In this document: in pieces, positions 1 through 11,172 of the stretch
Layout of the letters: every line of letters begins with the position of its first letter
Numbering within the stretch: position 1 is the stretch's first letter
Source of the DNA: Dioszegia crocea
Lineage: Eukaryota > Basidiomycota > Tremellomycetes > Tremellales > Bulleribasidiaceae
NCBI GenBank assembly: GCA_001600615.1
Contig: BCKK01000004.1
Location: 1,413,316 to 1,477,315, forward strand
Length of the DNA stretch: 64,000 nucleotides
Direction: 5' to 3'
Made by a program: the position numbers and the translations under genes
Notes under the pieces: generated by a model
The model's database searches: none
Seen by the model: the letters and a program-made list of their open reading frames with translations, nothing else
What the model was told of the DNA's origin: nothing

Positions 1-2140
1 TCTGCGGGGGACTACCTTTCGATGACGACGACGAGCGCGTAATGAAGGAGTTGATAATCAAGGGGGATTATGAGGAACCGGAGTGGCTGAGTAAAGGTAG
101 GTCCACACAAGTCCAAGCTGACATCTAGAGGCGCGATCTTTGATCCAGAGTCTGCTGAAACACAACCCTGCCGAACGGCCATCGATCGAAGCCATTTTTG
201 CTCATCCCTGGTTCAGCATCGGCGCTTCTCCCCTCCCTCCCTTTGTCGAAAAATTCCCATCTCCCCTGTCTACTCCTCGGGACAGCTCGGAGATCAAGCG
301 AGTTCACAGCGGGGACTTTAGCCACACCGAACAAGCTCTCGAGGCTCTACACCTTGACCCCGACACGCTCCATCTGCCGTCAAGCTCTCGCACACCCTCA
401 CGGACAAAACGTCGATCGGTTTCTTCAGGTCTATCCCTTGAACGTCGACAATCACACCACTCCGTCCATCAGCATCATGAGAATTACCTCGAGATGCTTC
501 GCAGTAAACGCCAACCCGTCTTTTCCACCCCGTCCGAGAAATTTCTCATGACGCAATTGAACGATCTCGGTGTTGACGTTGGTCAAATGACGCATTCGGT
601 CGAGAATGACGCTTGCGATTCGTCCTCAGCCAGTTGGTGGTTGTTGCGGGCAAAACAGGCGGAGCGTGGCGAGACGGACGAATTTATCACCGCGAGACAA
701 GCGTCAAATGCAAGGAAGAGGGAGAAACTGGCGGCGTACGCGAGGGAGGACAGGAAAAAGGCGAGGGAGCGGGGGGAAGAAGATCCCAGCCCAGATCTGA
801 GGCCCGTCCCCACCGTGGCTTTCAAAGATCAATATCATCTCTCGCCGGTTGTGGATATCCCCACGATCAATCCCCCGTCGATTCCGACGACACCAACGAG
901 GGAGACTCCAGAGAGCCCTCGGGATAAGGCGGGCAAGACTAGATCACCCTCCATGTCGATGTTGCAGCGAGCAACTTCGGCCCTTTTGGGCAAGGTTGAA
1001 GATGAGCCCAATTCGCGAAGCACCTCGCCCACAAAGTTGATCAAACCCCAGCGGGATCCCACGCTACTTTCTGTCCCCACCCCAGTCATAGTCCGGACCC
1101 CCGAGACTATACGATCCGACCTTCCGTCTTACTTTGCATCCCCCCCACACCCCCCAAAACCACTCCCCATTGATACCCCCGCAAAAGGCTCAATGTGGTC
1201 CAGCTGGACTACATTCCGGCAATTTTTCGACCAAGGTGGCCATCGTCGAAAGCAGGGCACAGCCAAACCTACCATAGTCTTATCCCGAGGGATCGCCGCT
1301 AGGACCCCACACGTAAACCGCATAAATCAATCCACATCCCGGCGGGCATCCCTCGATGGCCGACCACAGCTGTACTCCCGGCGGTCGTCATCGGTCAATT
1401 CACGTCGCTCCAGCGTGACTTCCATGCAGGCGGAGTTTGGCCGCCCGATGAGCCACGACAACCTCCCCCAGCTCGGCCGACGGGCCAGCCAAAAAAGCCA
1501 CGGCTCGGCGACTCCCACGTCCGACCGCGAGCAAGCTCCTCGTTACGTCGGTCGGGAAATGCGCAGTCCGAGTATGCAGTCCGATTCGTCGGGTCGGTTC
1601 TCTCGCCAACCGGCCAGTCCTCTACACAACTATCAACGCCGACCGCCGCAAGGCACGGCAAGTAAGCGCATCCGGCATATCCGGGTCATTCCCGAAACCC
1701 AGGTATTGCGATCTAGCTCGGTGGCCTCTAGTATAAAGAGCAACCATTCTAGTAGAGCGAGCTCTATTGATGGACGGAGGGAGGACAGTGATTATGACAG
1801 CCGGGACGAGTCCCGGAGTCGGCGACTCGAGCCTCATGGGCAGATACATCGCAAGGGCAGCCCGTTGGCAAATGGAAGAATGCGCAAGCCCAAACCTGTA
1901 CTGCGGGATGTGTTTCAGGGCAAGGATGATGAGTGGGAGGATGAGGATGAGTTTGCAGGTGGTTATGGACAGGGCAAGAGTGATAGAAGGGTGGAAAAAT
2001 CCAAAGCGGCGAGTTTCCCCGCGGCTGTGCAGGCAAAGAAGAGGCCGAAAGTGCAGGAGGAGGATAAGGGCCGGAGGGGAATACCCGCTTCAAGGGGAGC
2101 TCCAATGCCAATCGCCGAAGAGGAAGAGGAGGAAGAGTAG
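1..2140 (+). CDS. Serine/threonine protein kinase, C-terminal part (5' end outside window)
   Basis: Reading starts in frame at base 3. The first exon ends at 96, a 32-nt intron covers 97-128 (GTAGGT donor, GCTGAC branch site), and the second exon runs to the TAG at 2138-2140. The spliced start shows kinase subdomains IX-XI: a G-LPFDD segment, EPEWLS-EAR, then LL-NPAERPS with the conserved Arg, and HPWF closing the domain. This pattern fits the CAMK-like/CAMKL kinases (Gin4/Nim1/Kin group); I cannot pick the subfamily without the N-lobe. The remaining roughly 600 residues are low-complexity, rich in Ser, Arg and Pro with many RxxS and SP/TP motifs, as in long regulatory tails of cell-cycle and polarity kinases, and end in a run of Glu. 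Catalytic lysine and HRD/DFG motifs lie outside the window. Confidence 0.8.
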
Positions 2141-2154
2141 GGCGTATAGAGCGG

Positions 2155-2485
2155 TATATAATCTAGGCATAAACCAATTCTTGTAGGATCTTTGAAACTT
2201 CTTCTCCGAATGTCTAAGCACATCACTCATGACGAGACTGCCATCCCAGTCCGCCTGTAGGTAGATATAACCTAGGCATTGGCCAGCTCTTGTAAGAAAC
2301 TTCTACGATTGTCTAAGCACAAGCTCCTTCCCTCCACGACGAGACTCCCAACCCAGTCCGCCCATCCGTGTTTACAACCTAAGTATCAATCAACTCTTGT
2401 ATGATCTTTTGAAACTCCTTCGCCACCTGTCTGACCACATCCCCGTTGACAGCTCCCTCCCTCCACGAGACTGCCAATCGCAGTC
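2155..2485. repeat. Three tandem degenerate copies (~110 bp) of an acyltransferase gene 3' end
   Basis: Three similar segments follow one another: about 2155-2262, 2263-2369 and 2370-2485. Shared landmarks in order are ACCTAGGCAT or a variant, CTCTTGTA, GAAACTTCT or GAAACTCCT, TGTCTAAGCACA or a variant, CCTCCACGA, CGAGACT and CCAGTCCGCC. The third segment is the coding 3' end and stop codon of the acyltransferase-like gene on the minus strand. The other two are non-coding decayed duplicates between its stop and the convergent kinase gene. Confidence 0.75.
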
Positions 2486-3688
2486 CCCCTTCGTGGCGCA
2501 ACATGGACACATTTATAGCTGTTCCGATTATGGATCCCGGTTGCACCCACGCCATATCCGTGGCGCCCAGCGGCAGCTTTGCTATCCCCAAATTGCTCAA
2601 CTCCCAGCTGTCGCTGTATGGCGTTCGGCTGTACGACTGCTCCTTGAAGAATTGTTGCCAACTGTCTGACGCCGAGCTGGGGACATACGCCAGCATGCCG
2701 ACCGCTTCTCGTCCCTGCTGTATCGCCGCGGCGGATTTGAGATGCGCACTGACAGATGTAGCCAGGGGCCAGAAAGGTTGTTGTAGGATGGCAGGGGTGA
2801 ATCGAAAGGAAAGGGAGGACACGTAGTTGCCAAGGGATGGGGTGTTGGACCGCTCGCTGCGGGGTGTGCTGGCGGTGACAATCGAGGGAACGACAGATGC
2901 AAGAGCAAAGGTCCAGGCTGTTTTTACGAGTGCATGGATGGACGCTGACGGAGCATGTCTGTCCCGCGCGGCGGTGAGATGGGTAAGAAGGGCCGGGGCA
3001 AGGGGAATGTAATGGACTGCGTCTTCACACACCATTGGCGGTGTGGTCACGACCCCCGGCCAGACCTCGTCGCGGGGGAAGTAGGAAGAGACGAAGGAGG
3101 GGAGTTTGGGAAGGAGTAACTTGTGGAAGACGACGCTCATCATGGTGGTGAGTGGGACGCGAAGGTCGATGACGTTTTCGAGGGGTGGCGGTGGGGCTTC
3201 TGGGCTCGGCGCAGTACCCAGGATCGCCTGGGCAAGGCGGAGGGATCCCACCCCATCTGCCAGTTCGTGCGCGACAGACACGCCAATGTAGGATGTGTCG
3301 CCTTTGTATAGTGTCACACGGAACAGAGGAGAGGTAGCTGAGAAATGCGCCTTAAACCGTGTCTGCTCTAGCAGGAGCATATCGCCGAGCGGGAGGGATT
3401 GCTGATTGGTGGTCACGAGTTGGTCTCCTGGCCACGGCTGTCCCCGCACCCAAGCCGGAATGACCCCATCCACAATTCTAGAGGATAGATGAGGCCATGA
3501 CGCTTGCAGAGAGGCCAGTCGATCATGAAGAGAGGACTCTGAGGGTAGGGTGGGGTAGGCAACGACGAAGGAGATGCATTGTGGAAAGCCTAGTCGCGAA
3601 CGTGCGAATGCATAGCGCTCCAAGAGCGATACTGTTGTGAGTGAAGTACTAGCTAGGACTCACAGCTTTGCTCTGAGCTTGTTGACAT
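2379..3688 (-). CDS. HxxxDG acyltransferase-like protein (paralog 1)
   Basis: Two exons: 3664-3688 and 2379-3631, with a 32-nt intron at 3632-3663. The product is 425 residues. The start is the ATG at 3686-3688; the open frame after the intron has no ATG of its own at its beginning, and the first exon supplies MSTSSEQS. The HxxxDG motif (HELADG, near residue 130) and the LLERY...VAYP start followed by a substrate-channel-like first half fit the CoA-dependent acyltransferase fold shared by alcohol acetyltransferases, NRPS condensation-like and BAHD enzymes. Substrate is unknown. The next gene upstream is a tandem paralog on the same strand, so the pair probably arose by local duplication. Two decayed copies of the 3' end lie just downstream. 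Confidence 0.82.
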
Positions 3689-3826
3689 GGTATATACACA
3701 GGGGAAATGGGGTAATGTGCAACAGCAAAGATAAGCGAGGGGCTGTACAAGTGAACGAATTACCCGATTGGGCGCCGACTCCTCATTCCTCATTTACAAT
3801 ATATCTCATCTCGAGCCTAATCCGCC

Positions 3827-5239
3827 TCAATAGCCAAGCCCGAGCGATCGCTCAGCGCCCAGCTCGACATCCTCACCGTTTCCACTGACGAGCTGCTGTA
3901 ACAATCCCACCCATCCTTTGCCCATATCCCCAACCTGCGCCGCCGTCAAAATATCCCCATCACGAAACGTAATTGCGGCTTTTATATCTTTAGTGCCCGT
4001 GAGGACCAGCTTGATTGGCGGATCCCCTATCGACGCACTAGACACTACGACAATGCCATCCGCCCCCTCAGGCAAATCAACCCTGCCCAGGTTGCTGAAG
4101 CTTGCACTGGCCACGTACGGGTCTAGATTTTCGTTTCGCTGCAGTTGCCAATCCTCCCAGGCGGTCGGCCGGTCGTCTTGCTGACGAGACTGAGGAACCT
4201 CGCCGTCCGGTACCCACGCGACCATACCCATCCGCATTCGCGCCGTTGTTAAGGAAGTGGGATGTGCAATGTGTAGGGCAACGCTGCGGGCAGTGTTCCA
4301 AAATGACGAAGAGCTAAATTGCACCGAGTAGAGGTGGCTGGCGTGGTAAAGACCCGTGCAGTAGCTGTGGCCCAGCTCGGCTTTGCGTTCATCGACCGCT
4401 ATCGTTGCGGAGAGGGAAGGGGATTTGGTCACCTTCCACATGGCAACAAGCCAGGCCGTGAAGAGTGTCGGGGTGAGGGTTGGGACGCCGTGGAAGCGTC
4501 CCACCGATTTGAGTGAAGTCACCAGGTCGAAAGGCAGGTCTAGAAGGATTGTCTTCCCGGGCAGTGTAAGGGGATTGACGCGCACCTGGCCAATTGGCCA
4601 CACAGTGGATGCGTAGGGTGTGATCCATCGAGGTAGCCAGGGATAGATCTTTTCCTGTAAGGCGAAGGGGAGGAGGAAACGCCAGGACGGCTGGATGTCG
4701 ACAGAATCCGGGTAGGTAGTGACATTTGTGAGATCTTCGTAGGGGAGGTCGATGTCATTGAGCAGACCATGCACTAGTCGCAGCAAACCTCGCCCATCGA
4801 TGAGCTCGTGCAGCGCAGAGATGGCGAGGTAGCCCCTGCTTTGGCTCTCGTAGGGAGTCACCTGCCATAGAGGGCCATCCTCATCCGCAGTCTCCATCCT
4901 CCTCTGCTCCTGGGCTATAACACCCTCATCCCGCTCCGCAGTATACACCTTCTCGTTTAGAATGTCCGTCCGAACTGGCCCCTCCTGCCAGTACGGCCTG
5001 CGCGTTTTGGCATCTCGCAAACGGCAACTGAGCTGTTTGAAGTGGTGCTGTAGATCCGTAATTCGCCCCAGCAAGTGTGACTGGGAAGGTAGTAGTGCAA
5101 GATTCGGGTAGGAGATGAGGACGGTGATGGTGAATTGATGACGGGCATTACGGCGCATGAGGAACCAACGCTCGTGCAAAGTGACTAAATCAGCACAGCT
5201 AGTGGTCGACTCACGATGGCGCGACTGAACGTCACTCAT
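3827..5239 (-). CDS. HxxxDG acyltransferase-like protein (paralog 2)
   Basis: Two exons: 5215-5239 and 3827-5184, with a 30-nt intron at 5185-5214. Because the intron is a multiple of three and stop-free, the unspliced frame also reads through. Removing it gives the family-like start LTLHERWFLMRRN, so I treat it as an intron. The product is 460 residues with HELIDG near residue 134, matching the HELADG of the neighbouring paralog. The intron sits at the same place as in paralog 1, a few codons before the ER[WY] motif, which supports common origin. The family is CoA-dependent acyltransferase-like (alcohol acetyltransferase / condensation-domain fold); substrate not determinable. Both genes share orientation, about 140 bp apart. 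Confidence 0.8.
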   Translation of the reverse strand: MSDVQSRHRESTTSCADLVTLHERWFLMRRNARHQFTITVLISYPNLALLPSQSHLLGRITDLQHHFKQLSCRLRDAKTRRPYWQEGPVRTDILNEKVYTAERDEGVIAQEQRRMETADEDGPLWQVTPYESQSRGYLAISALHELIDGRGLLRLVHGLLNDIDLPYEDLTNVTTYPDSVDIQPSWRFLLPFALQEKIYPWLPRWITPYASTVWPIGQVRVNPLTLPGKTILLDLPFDLVTSLKSVGRFHGVPTLTPTLFTAWLVAMWKVTKSPSLSATIAVDERKAELGHSYCTGLYHASHLYSVQFSSSSFWNTARSVALHIAHPTSLTTARMRMGMVAWVPDGEVPQSRQQDDRPTAWEDWQLQRNENLDPYVASASFSNLGRVDLPEGADGIVVVSSASIGDPPIKLVLTGTKDIKAAITFRDGDILTAAQVGDMGKGWVGLLQQLVSGNGEDVELGAERSLGLGY

Positions 5240-5491
5240 GATGGATTAGCAGGCTCCGCGGAGCAGCTGATGCCAACAAGGGGCTCGATTGATGGTCACT
5301 TTCGCGAGGTTGGGTGAAGAAAACGCAGTACTGCCCTTTGAGAAGACTGAATCCAAGTCGCACCTAAATATAAACGCTTTGAGCGCAACATCGCCCCCAG
5401 GCCACCTCTCCGTTTTATCCCAACAAGGAGCCTTCAAGCGCCAACATTATCACGGTTCCTTGATAGCTACATATTGATACATTTGCCTATG

Positions 5492-6267
5492 CTACACTTT
5501 CCCAGACCTTTTCGGTGACGGACCCTTTGCCCTATTGCCCAGCTTCATGATTGACCGCAGAGGTGGAATGATCCCTAACGTCAGCACAGTCGTACCTTGA
5601 CTCACCCTTGTCGTGCACAAAATATCTAACGATATGCTCGTGGCCACTCTTCATCGCCAGCTCGACAAGCTCCGGGCCAACGACAATCCTATCGCCCAGC
5701 TTTGCTCTCTTTCCCCCAACCCTGCCTTGTTCAACGAGCAGTTTAACCAAATCCAACCGGCCCATCTGAGTGGCGATTCGGACAGGCAGCGATCCTTGAA
5801 CGCCCGGGTCCGCCTGATGTTCAAGGAGATACTCTATCAGAGCTGTGTTGGACGTCAACACAGCTCGACATAGCGGGTACCCTTTGTGAGAATTTGGCGA
5901 GGGGTTGTAGGTGTCCATCAGATAGGCAAGTAGGGGCGGAACACCCTGCCCCGAGCGAAATATCCGACGAGGGAGTTCCGAACAGGTCAAACCCGGCCAC
6001 AATCTCTTGATGTCCTTGGCGACAGCTACGCTGCATATAGGATGCCTGACCGCCCGGACCAGAATATCGTTTGGACCATACTCCGAGTAGAGGCGAATCA
6101 GGTAGCGGGCTATGTGGCTTTTGGGCGAGTTGTGGAGGGTGTGATGTATCGTCGGATGAGCGATCGGTAGGAAGGGGGATAGGGATAGGAGGTGGATTTG
6201 GAGTAGGATCTGGGATCAGCAAGGTAGAGCTGAGACTCACTTCTTCGGGAAGCTGGAGGAGGTTCAT
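5492..6267 (-). CDS. F-box-like protein with ankyrin-type repeats
   Basis: Three exons: 6241-6267, 5606-6209 and 5492-5574, with 31-nt introns at 6210-6240 and 5575-5605. The product is 237 residues. Splicing the first intron joins MNLLQLPEE to ILLQIHLLSLSP, an F-box-like opening (LP-EI--QI). The middle contains ankyrin-like helices: ...LCRAVLTSNTALIEYLLEHQADP..., ...ATQMGRLDLVKLLVEQG... and ...LAMKSGHEHIVRYFV. If the last intron is not removed, translation would stop at 5532 instead of 5492; the intron has full consensus and I prefer it. An F-box/ankyrin protein would be expected to recruit a substrate to an SCF ubiquitin ligase, but Skp1 binding is not shown by the sequence. It is head-to-head with MSS51, 157 bp between start codons. 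Confidence 0.7.
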
Positions 6268-6424
6268 CGGCCCGTCTCCCCCTGTGTTTGATGGTTGTCT
6301 AGACTGACTGATGGATAGAAGATCTTAAATTGTGACTGTGGTAAAGTTTTGACCTGACCGGCCTGATGCGTGACAAATGTGACTCCTTTTGAAAGTTCGA
6401 TCTCTACCTTATCCATCAAGCGAT

Positions 6425-8060
6425 ATGCGCTCTCACACACGCATCCTCGCCAGACGCGTGGCTGCTCCTCGCCTACCCTCAACCCGACCCTTCCTCTCCT
6501 GGTTCCGCCCTAAACCTTCACCAGCATTCAAGCCAGCCTCCACACCCCAACTCTTAGCCACAGATCTTTTCCACCCCCTGTCCCACTCTCCCTTCCCCGC
6601 CCTCGTAGAAAAAGCCGATCGCATAAAGGCAGCGTCCCTATGCCCAGAGTCCTACGAAAGACACGGCGAGCGTGTACGCCCTGGATTTGACTGTCCCGAT
6701 TGCGGGTTTCCGACCCATCGAGATGAGCAACGATGGCAAGAGGGACGAGCAGACCATGCCGAATTCTGCGGCCGTTTAAGAGAAGTCAACGAGGACGAGC
6801 ACGACATTAGAAGCGGGCGAAAACTGGCCGAGTTTGAAAACATGCCAGGTGAGTGCGAAGTAAACATTGCTGAGTGTAGCGGAACAACCCTACGAAGCTG
6901 CTGTGTCGTTCTCCACTTGGGACAACTTCTTCTTCACCCGAGATTTCCCCTCGATCGATGGCGATCGTGCTGTCCGACACATATCCAAAGTGTTGACCTA
7001 CCCAATCACCATCGCGGGAGTCTTGCATCAAAACGGACCATACACCTATGGCAACAGCCGCATCACCAGCGAAGGCAGAAGAAGCATGGCAGGTGAGTTG
7101 CGGTCGTTCGAAGCTGACTCAGCTATCCACTCTATTCTTCATCTACCCCCCGGCACCTCATCCGATACCGCACCAGAAAAGCCACAACCCCCTTTCCGCC
7201 TCTTCCTCCTAGGCGCTCGTGCCGAATCCACCCTTCCCCCAGCAATCTGGGAACAATTCACTCATCTATTCCCCCGAACAAATTTCAACATCTACTTTAT
7301 CGGACCGGAGGTTGGCCTACCCCTGCTGGATAAAACTTCTCCCCGTGCAAAGTTTTCCGAATTCGGCCCAGCGGAAGAAAGCGAATTCGGCGTTCCCACC
7401 TACACCTTGAACGTATCACCCCGACTCCAACTGATCAGTCTCAAGGGGAATTACGAAGACCTACACAATCAGCTAGGCCCATTCGACCCCTACACCGATG
7501 TCTTCTTTGCCTTCAGTCCGGGGTTGGGCTTCCCCCACCAGGGCCCAGCGCCTGACAGGCCACAAGAGATAACTCTGGACCGAGCGGAAACGGTTCCCGC
7601 GTCAGAGGCCAGCTCAACCGCCGCTGCCGCCGCTGATGCTTACTCCCCACCCGAGGCGGAAACTACACCACCCCTTGTCAGTGGTGAATTCACCCAACCC
7701 CTTGTCCAAGCCCAAACATCCTGGCGCCTGCCTCTTACACAAATCTTGAAAACAAAATGCCCCCTATTCTTCACCGCCTTCTCCCCCCTCGATCTTGAAC
7801 GCGACGTTTCCACCCTTTTCGGCACCGCGCCCCCTTCTGGCACGGCAGAATTCCCCTCCTATGTCAACCTACCCAAACGTCCAGTGTCACGGATACCAGG
7901 CGTCAGTGATGAGTTCGAGCTTGTTCTATCCCCTGGAAAGAACGAGTTTGGAAGTCTCAAATGGGAGATTGCAGAGTGGGATGTGAGAGTAGGCGTCAAG
8001 ACGAATTGGGGAGTATGGGGTATCAGAGGGAAGAAGTACGAAGTAGTCAGTGAGGAGTAA
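6425..8060 (+). CDS. MSS51: Mss51-like mitochondrial COX1 translational activator
   Basis: Three exons: 6425-6848, 6880-7092 and 7123-8060, with introns of 31 nt (6849-6879) and 30 nt (7093-7122). The product is 524 residues. The N-terminus is Arg-rich without acidic residues (MRSHTRILARRVAAPR), as in a mitochondrial presequence. A zinc-finger region follows, with the pair CPDC, then GFPTH, a His/Cys pair and the family signature LREVNEDEHD. Next come F-TWDNFFFTRDFPSID and RHISKVLTYPITI, typical of Mss51. In yeast Mss51 activates COX1 mRNA translation and couples it to cytochrome oxidase assembly in the inner membrane. A low-complexity Ala/Pro-rich insertion lies around residues 355-385. The ATG at 6425 is the first in frame. 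Confidence 0.88.
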
Positions 8061-8145
8061 CTAGTCATGCCAAGTATCCCGACCTGTCGTACGGAGTACA
8101 CTAGCCATGCATCTACCAGCCCCAAGTACCCGGACCTGTCGTTAG
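8061..8145. repeat. Imperfect direct repeat between convergent genes
   Basis: CTAGTCATGC...CCAAGTATCCCGACCTGTCGT (8061-8090) recurs as CTAGCCATGC...CCAAGTACCCGGACCTGTCGT (8101-8143). The second copy reaches into the stop codon region of the DUF427 gene, so this is again a duplicated gene 3' end. Confidence 0.7.
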
Positions 8146-8732
8146 CTGGATATGTAGCCAAACCCACCTCCCTTCATCTTGCCCTGGATGTTGCGCGTGA
8201 CCCACCCGCCGTAGAAATCACTAAATCAGCAATGTAACAACCAAACTCACCCCTCCTGTACTCCAACCTCTTCCCCGTCGACAAAACACTTCCACCCACC
8301 CTTGCCCTTTCCCCCATCACTCGCGTAAAAGCTCAAATACCCTTTAATCTCCGTAAACCCCCTTGTGGGCTGCTCATAGCTCCACACCCTATTCGCCACT
8401 ACAACCCCTGGGGTCACGCTCCAATACGTCGCCGCCCCCTTCCACTCGCAGAAACTCGACTTGCCAGTTTTGGCGATCGGAACGCGAAGCGCATCGGGGG
8501 GTAGGTAGTACGTGGGCGGGTGGGATGTTTCGCACACCCGATACCCCTTTTCGGTCTCGGCAATCACGGTTTGGGCGCCGTCAGCGCCGGTCCAGATGAC
8601 CTGGAGGAGATTAGGGGTGCGCTGGAGAAGGGGCGGCCGGGGGTAGCTCCAGACATCTTCCGTGGCGTTGCGGGGGGCAAGAGGGGCGGGCATGTTGCGT
8701 GTAGAGGTGGCCAGAGAACGAAGAGAACGCAT
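8142..8732 (-). CDS. DUF427-domain protein
   Basis: Two exons: 8251-8732 and 8142-8220, with a 30-nt intron at 8221-8250. The product is 186 residues. The fold family DUF427 (PF04248) is recognised from an E-vWsYPRPP start, ...VIAETEKGYRVCETSHPPTYYLP, SSFCEWKGAATYW and YLSFYA, and the end becomes DFYGGWVTRNIQG only after splicing, which supports the intron. DUF427 proteins are small beta-rich proteins of unknown biochemical role, widespread in bacteria and fungi. The start could also be the internal Met at 8693, which lies just before the conserved domain; the extra N-terminal 13 residues are Ser/Arg-rich. It is convergent with MSS51 and ends within a short direct repeat. Confidence 0.82.
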
Positions 8733-8931
8733 ATGTATGACAGATCGATCGGACTTGCCCGGTGGAGGCTGGTTGGCCTAAGCTGTAAGAGCTTCGGTTG
8801 GGGCTCAGAGTCCAGACTGAGCTTGACCAAGCTGAGATCAGGCCAATGACACTGCGCTGAAGAGTATCCTAGATGCCCATATATTACATCAAGCTATGTA
8901 CAGATCTGGCACGTGTATCTGCCCTAAAAGA

Positions 8932-10633
8932 TCACTTGTCCCACTCCGCCAACAGCAAAGTGCCGACATCTATGTCAGCTCAGCCAAACCCAAACTCACT
9001 AGGCTCAACCTCAGTCCCGTCTCTCGACACCTTGACCTCCCTATCCGCATTCCAGGGATTCCTCAGATGTCTCGTTTTGCCAAATGGCAGTGAGCCAACC
9101 CGCAACCACTCGATGCGGAACTCTGACCCCATCCCTTCCTCAACTTCTGGCTTTGGAATGGTGTCTTTTCGCAGCACCCCGTCTGCATCAATGGGAGGGG
9201 TCTTTGATGCAGGAGGAGGCTCCTGCTTGCCATCCACGTTCAGCTGGGCATTGCGTTCCGTTGCCCGCATGGCAGCGATTGACTCTGCCATGTTGGATTG
9301 CTGGAGTAGCTTCGGGTCGAGAGTGTTTGGCCGCAAGTCGGAAACATGGGGAGCGGCGGAGTGATGTTCATGCGAGTGTCGGAAAGGGGGTATGACAAAG
9401 GGTGTATCTTCGTCTCCCGGTGTGAGCTGGCTCGGTGAAGCCATAGGAACGTTGGATATCGAGCTCGACGCGGAAGGCAGTTCCGGCCTCGTCTTGTCGA
9501 TAGCTTCGACCATCCTGGCGTAGCCAAAGAACTCCCCAGCCTTGTTGGCGCCAAAGATGAGGAAGACTTCGGGGGCCGTTCGGAACGCCCTATCGAGGAC
9601 AGGTTCGTTATGCCGCTGCGTCCGCCAAGTCCCAGTCTTTACGCTCTCCTCTAGCTCCGCTGCGCTCGCACTTTTTAGGATAAATATTCTCCTGGGAAAG
9701 TGTTGCACGAGGAAGGACGAATTCGTCGACGCATAGCTGTTGGTAGACTTGTGCGTCTCAGCTTTGATTGATTCGCGCCTCCGGCCCTCTCCCTCCGGTG
9801 GTTCCTGTCCCTTTACCCATTCTCGGTGCATCCCCGTCCCTCGCTGCGCCCCTACGCCAGCCCTCAAATCATCATCCTTCCGCCGCACCCTACACACCAT
9901 CCGGGGACACCTAGCGTCCCATCCGCGCAGCGGTCGGCCATTGAAGAATGCCACCGCTCGGTCGAGATCTGCCTGCGACGACAGATTGACAAAAGCGCAG
10001 GACGAGCGAGAGATGAGAAAGATGGATGAGGGACCTTTCCAAGGTTCATCCCCGGGCGGTGTGGTGGTATTGAAGTATCGCCACAGCTCTTCGTGCGAGG
10101 TATTTGGAGGACTACATCAGCTTGGCCTTTACACAACTTACACATTCCCGACCCACATCACCCAATCACTTCGCTTTGCTGGGGGTTGGGGGTGGTACGC
10201 CTTTCTCTCAACCTCTTTGAATTTGCTCCCCCTAAACACTGGCGGATCATACTGAGGTGTAAAGGGTGTGTAGACTTGGTATGATGCCGGAGTATACATT
10301 GGCGTTTGATACTGCCACTCTTCTGAGGGCTGCCGTATGCGGTCGAACTGCATCATTGGGGTCATTGGGGGTGTCACCCATTGCTGATAGGGGATGAAGG
10401 GGGTTTGTTGATGATGCTGAAATGGAGAGGGGGGTGGGTAGATCTGGGGTTGATAGGTGGGATATGGGAGGCGGGCAGGGTAGGATGGGCTGTACACCCC
10501 ATCGCTCAAGCTGAGCTGGCCAAAGCGAAAGCCGTACGCTTCTTCATCGTCAAGAGTGGCCGCTGCCATTAGCTCTGTAGTAAGAAAGCTCACCTCTTGA
10601 TGGCCCAGACATCCAGCCTGATCTTGCGTCCAT
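8932..10633 (-). CDS. RRM-YTH domain RNA-binding protein (m6A reader family)
   Basis: Four exons: 10594-10633, 10142-10562, 9000-10111 and 8932-8969, with introns of 31, 30 and 30 nt. The product is 536 residues. A Pro/Tyr/Gln-rich N-terminus is followed by an RRM starting at DWVMWVGNVPPNTSHEELW, with RNP1-like SSCAFVNL. The YTH domain follows: RIFILKS, GTWRTQRHNEPVLDRAF, FLIFGANKAGEFFGYARM, then an insertion of about 135 residues, then EWLRVGSLPF, LRNPWN and DGTEVEPNVG. Only splicing of the last 30-nt intron gives the last motif. YTH proteins bind N6-methyladenosine RNA and control decay or processing. The first cage Trp (in GTW) is present; no Trp occurs in the insertion where the second is expected, so methyl-dependent binding is uncertain. 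Confidence 0.88.
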
Positions 10634-11172
10634 GTTGATGGTGTGTGTGAGAAGAAATTTGGCGCAGTTTAAAAGAACGGCAGCCAGGAACGGGAATCCC
10701 CAACAGATCTGGCTGCCGAGCTGACTTGGTGCACGAGGTGTGGAGCTGGATCTGTGATGCGGCCGTTCCTGTGCTCTATACTATACGGCCGTTCCTATCC
10801 AAGCAGCATGCAGCGGTACTACCCTTCGAAAAGTCTTTGAACGTCTTTTGAAACGCGTCAAATGACATCATACCCGACCGGGAAGTTCGGGAACATCTGT
10901 GCCTGTCTCGGACTTCGTTATGCCACGTGCACCATCCTCATCGTGGATCTCTTCGGCCGCCTCGGCATACGGCGCAGCATACTCACTCGTACTCTAACTA
11001 CATAGAGTACTGTACCCTGAGTCACATGCAAGTGTCAGATCCGGTGGGGTTCGGAGCGGATTTGACCTTGACCGAAGGCTGAGAAGCAAAAAATCTCGCT
11101 CCAAGACTAATAATGACAAGTCACATGTGCACATTCTATTAATTACTCGTGTATATCATTACTATAAGATCC
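10634..11172. other. Intergenic region without a gene
   Basis: 539 bp between the YTH gene start and the Csc1-type gene stop. It contains a 10-bp direct repeat GGCCGTTCCT (10761-10770 and 10787-10796), a TGACATCA element near 10863 and a CACGTG at 10924-10929, both upstream of the YTH gene. No open frame of note. Confidence 0.5.

Noticed and set aside
5185..5214. Treating this in-frame 30 nt as coding in acyltransferase paralog 2
   Set aside because: It has full donor, branch and acceptor signals at the same place as the frame-breaking intron of paralog 1.
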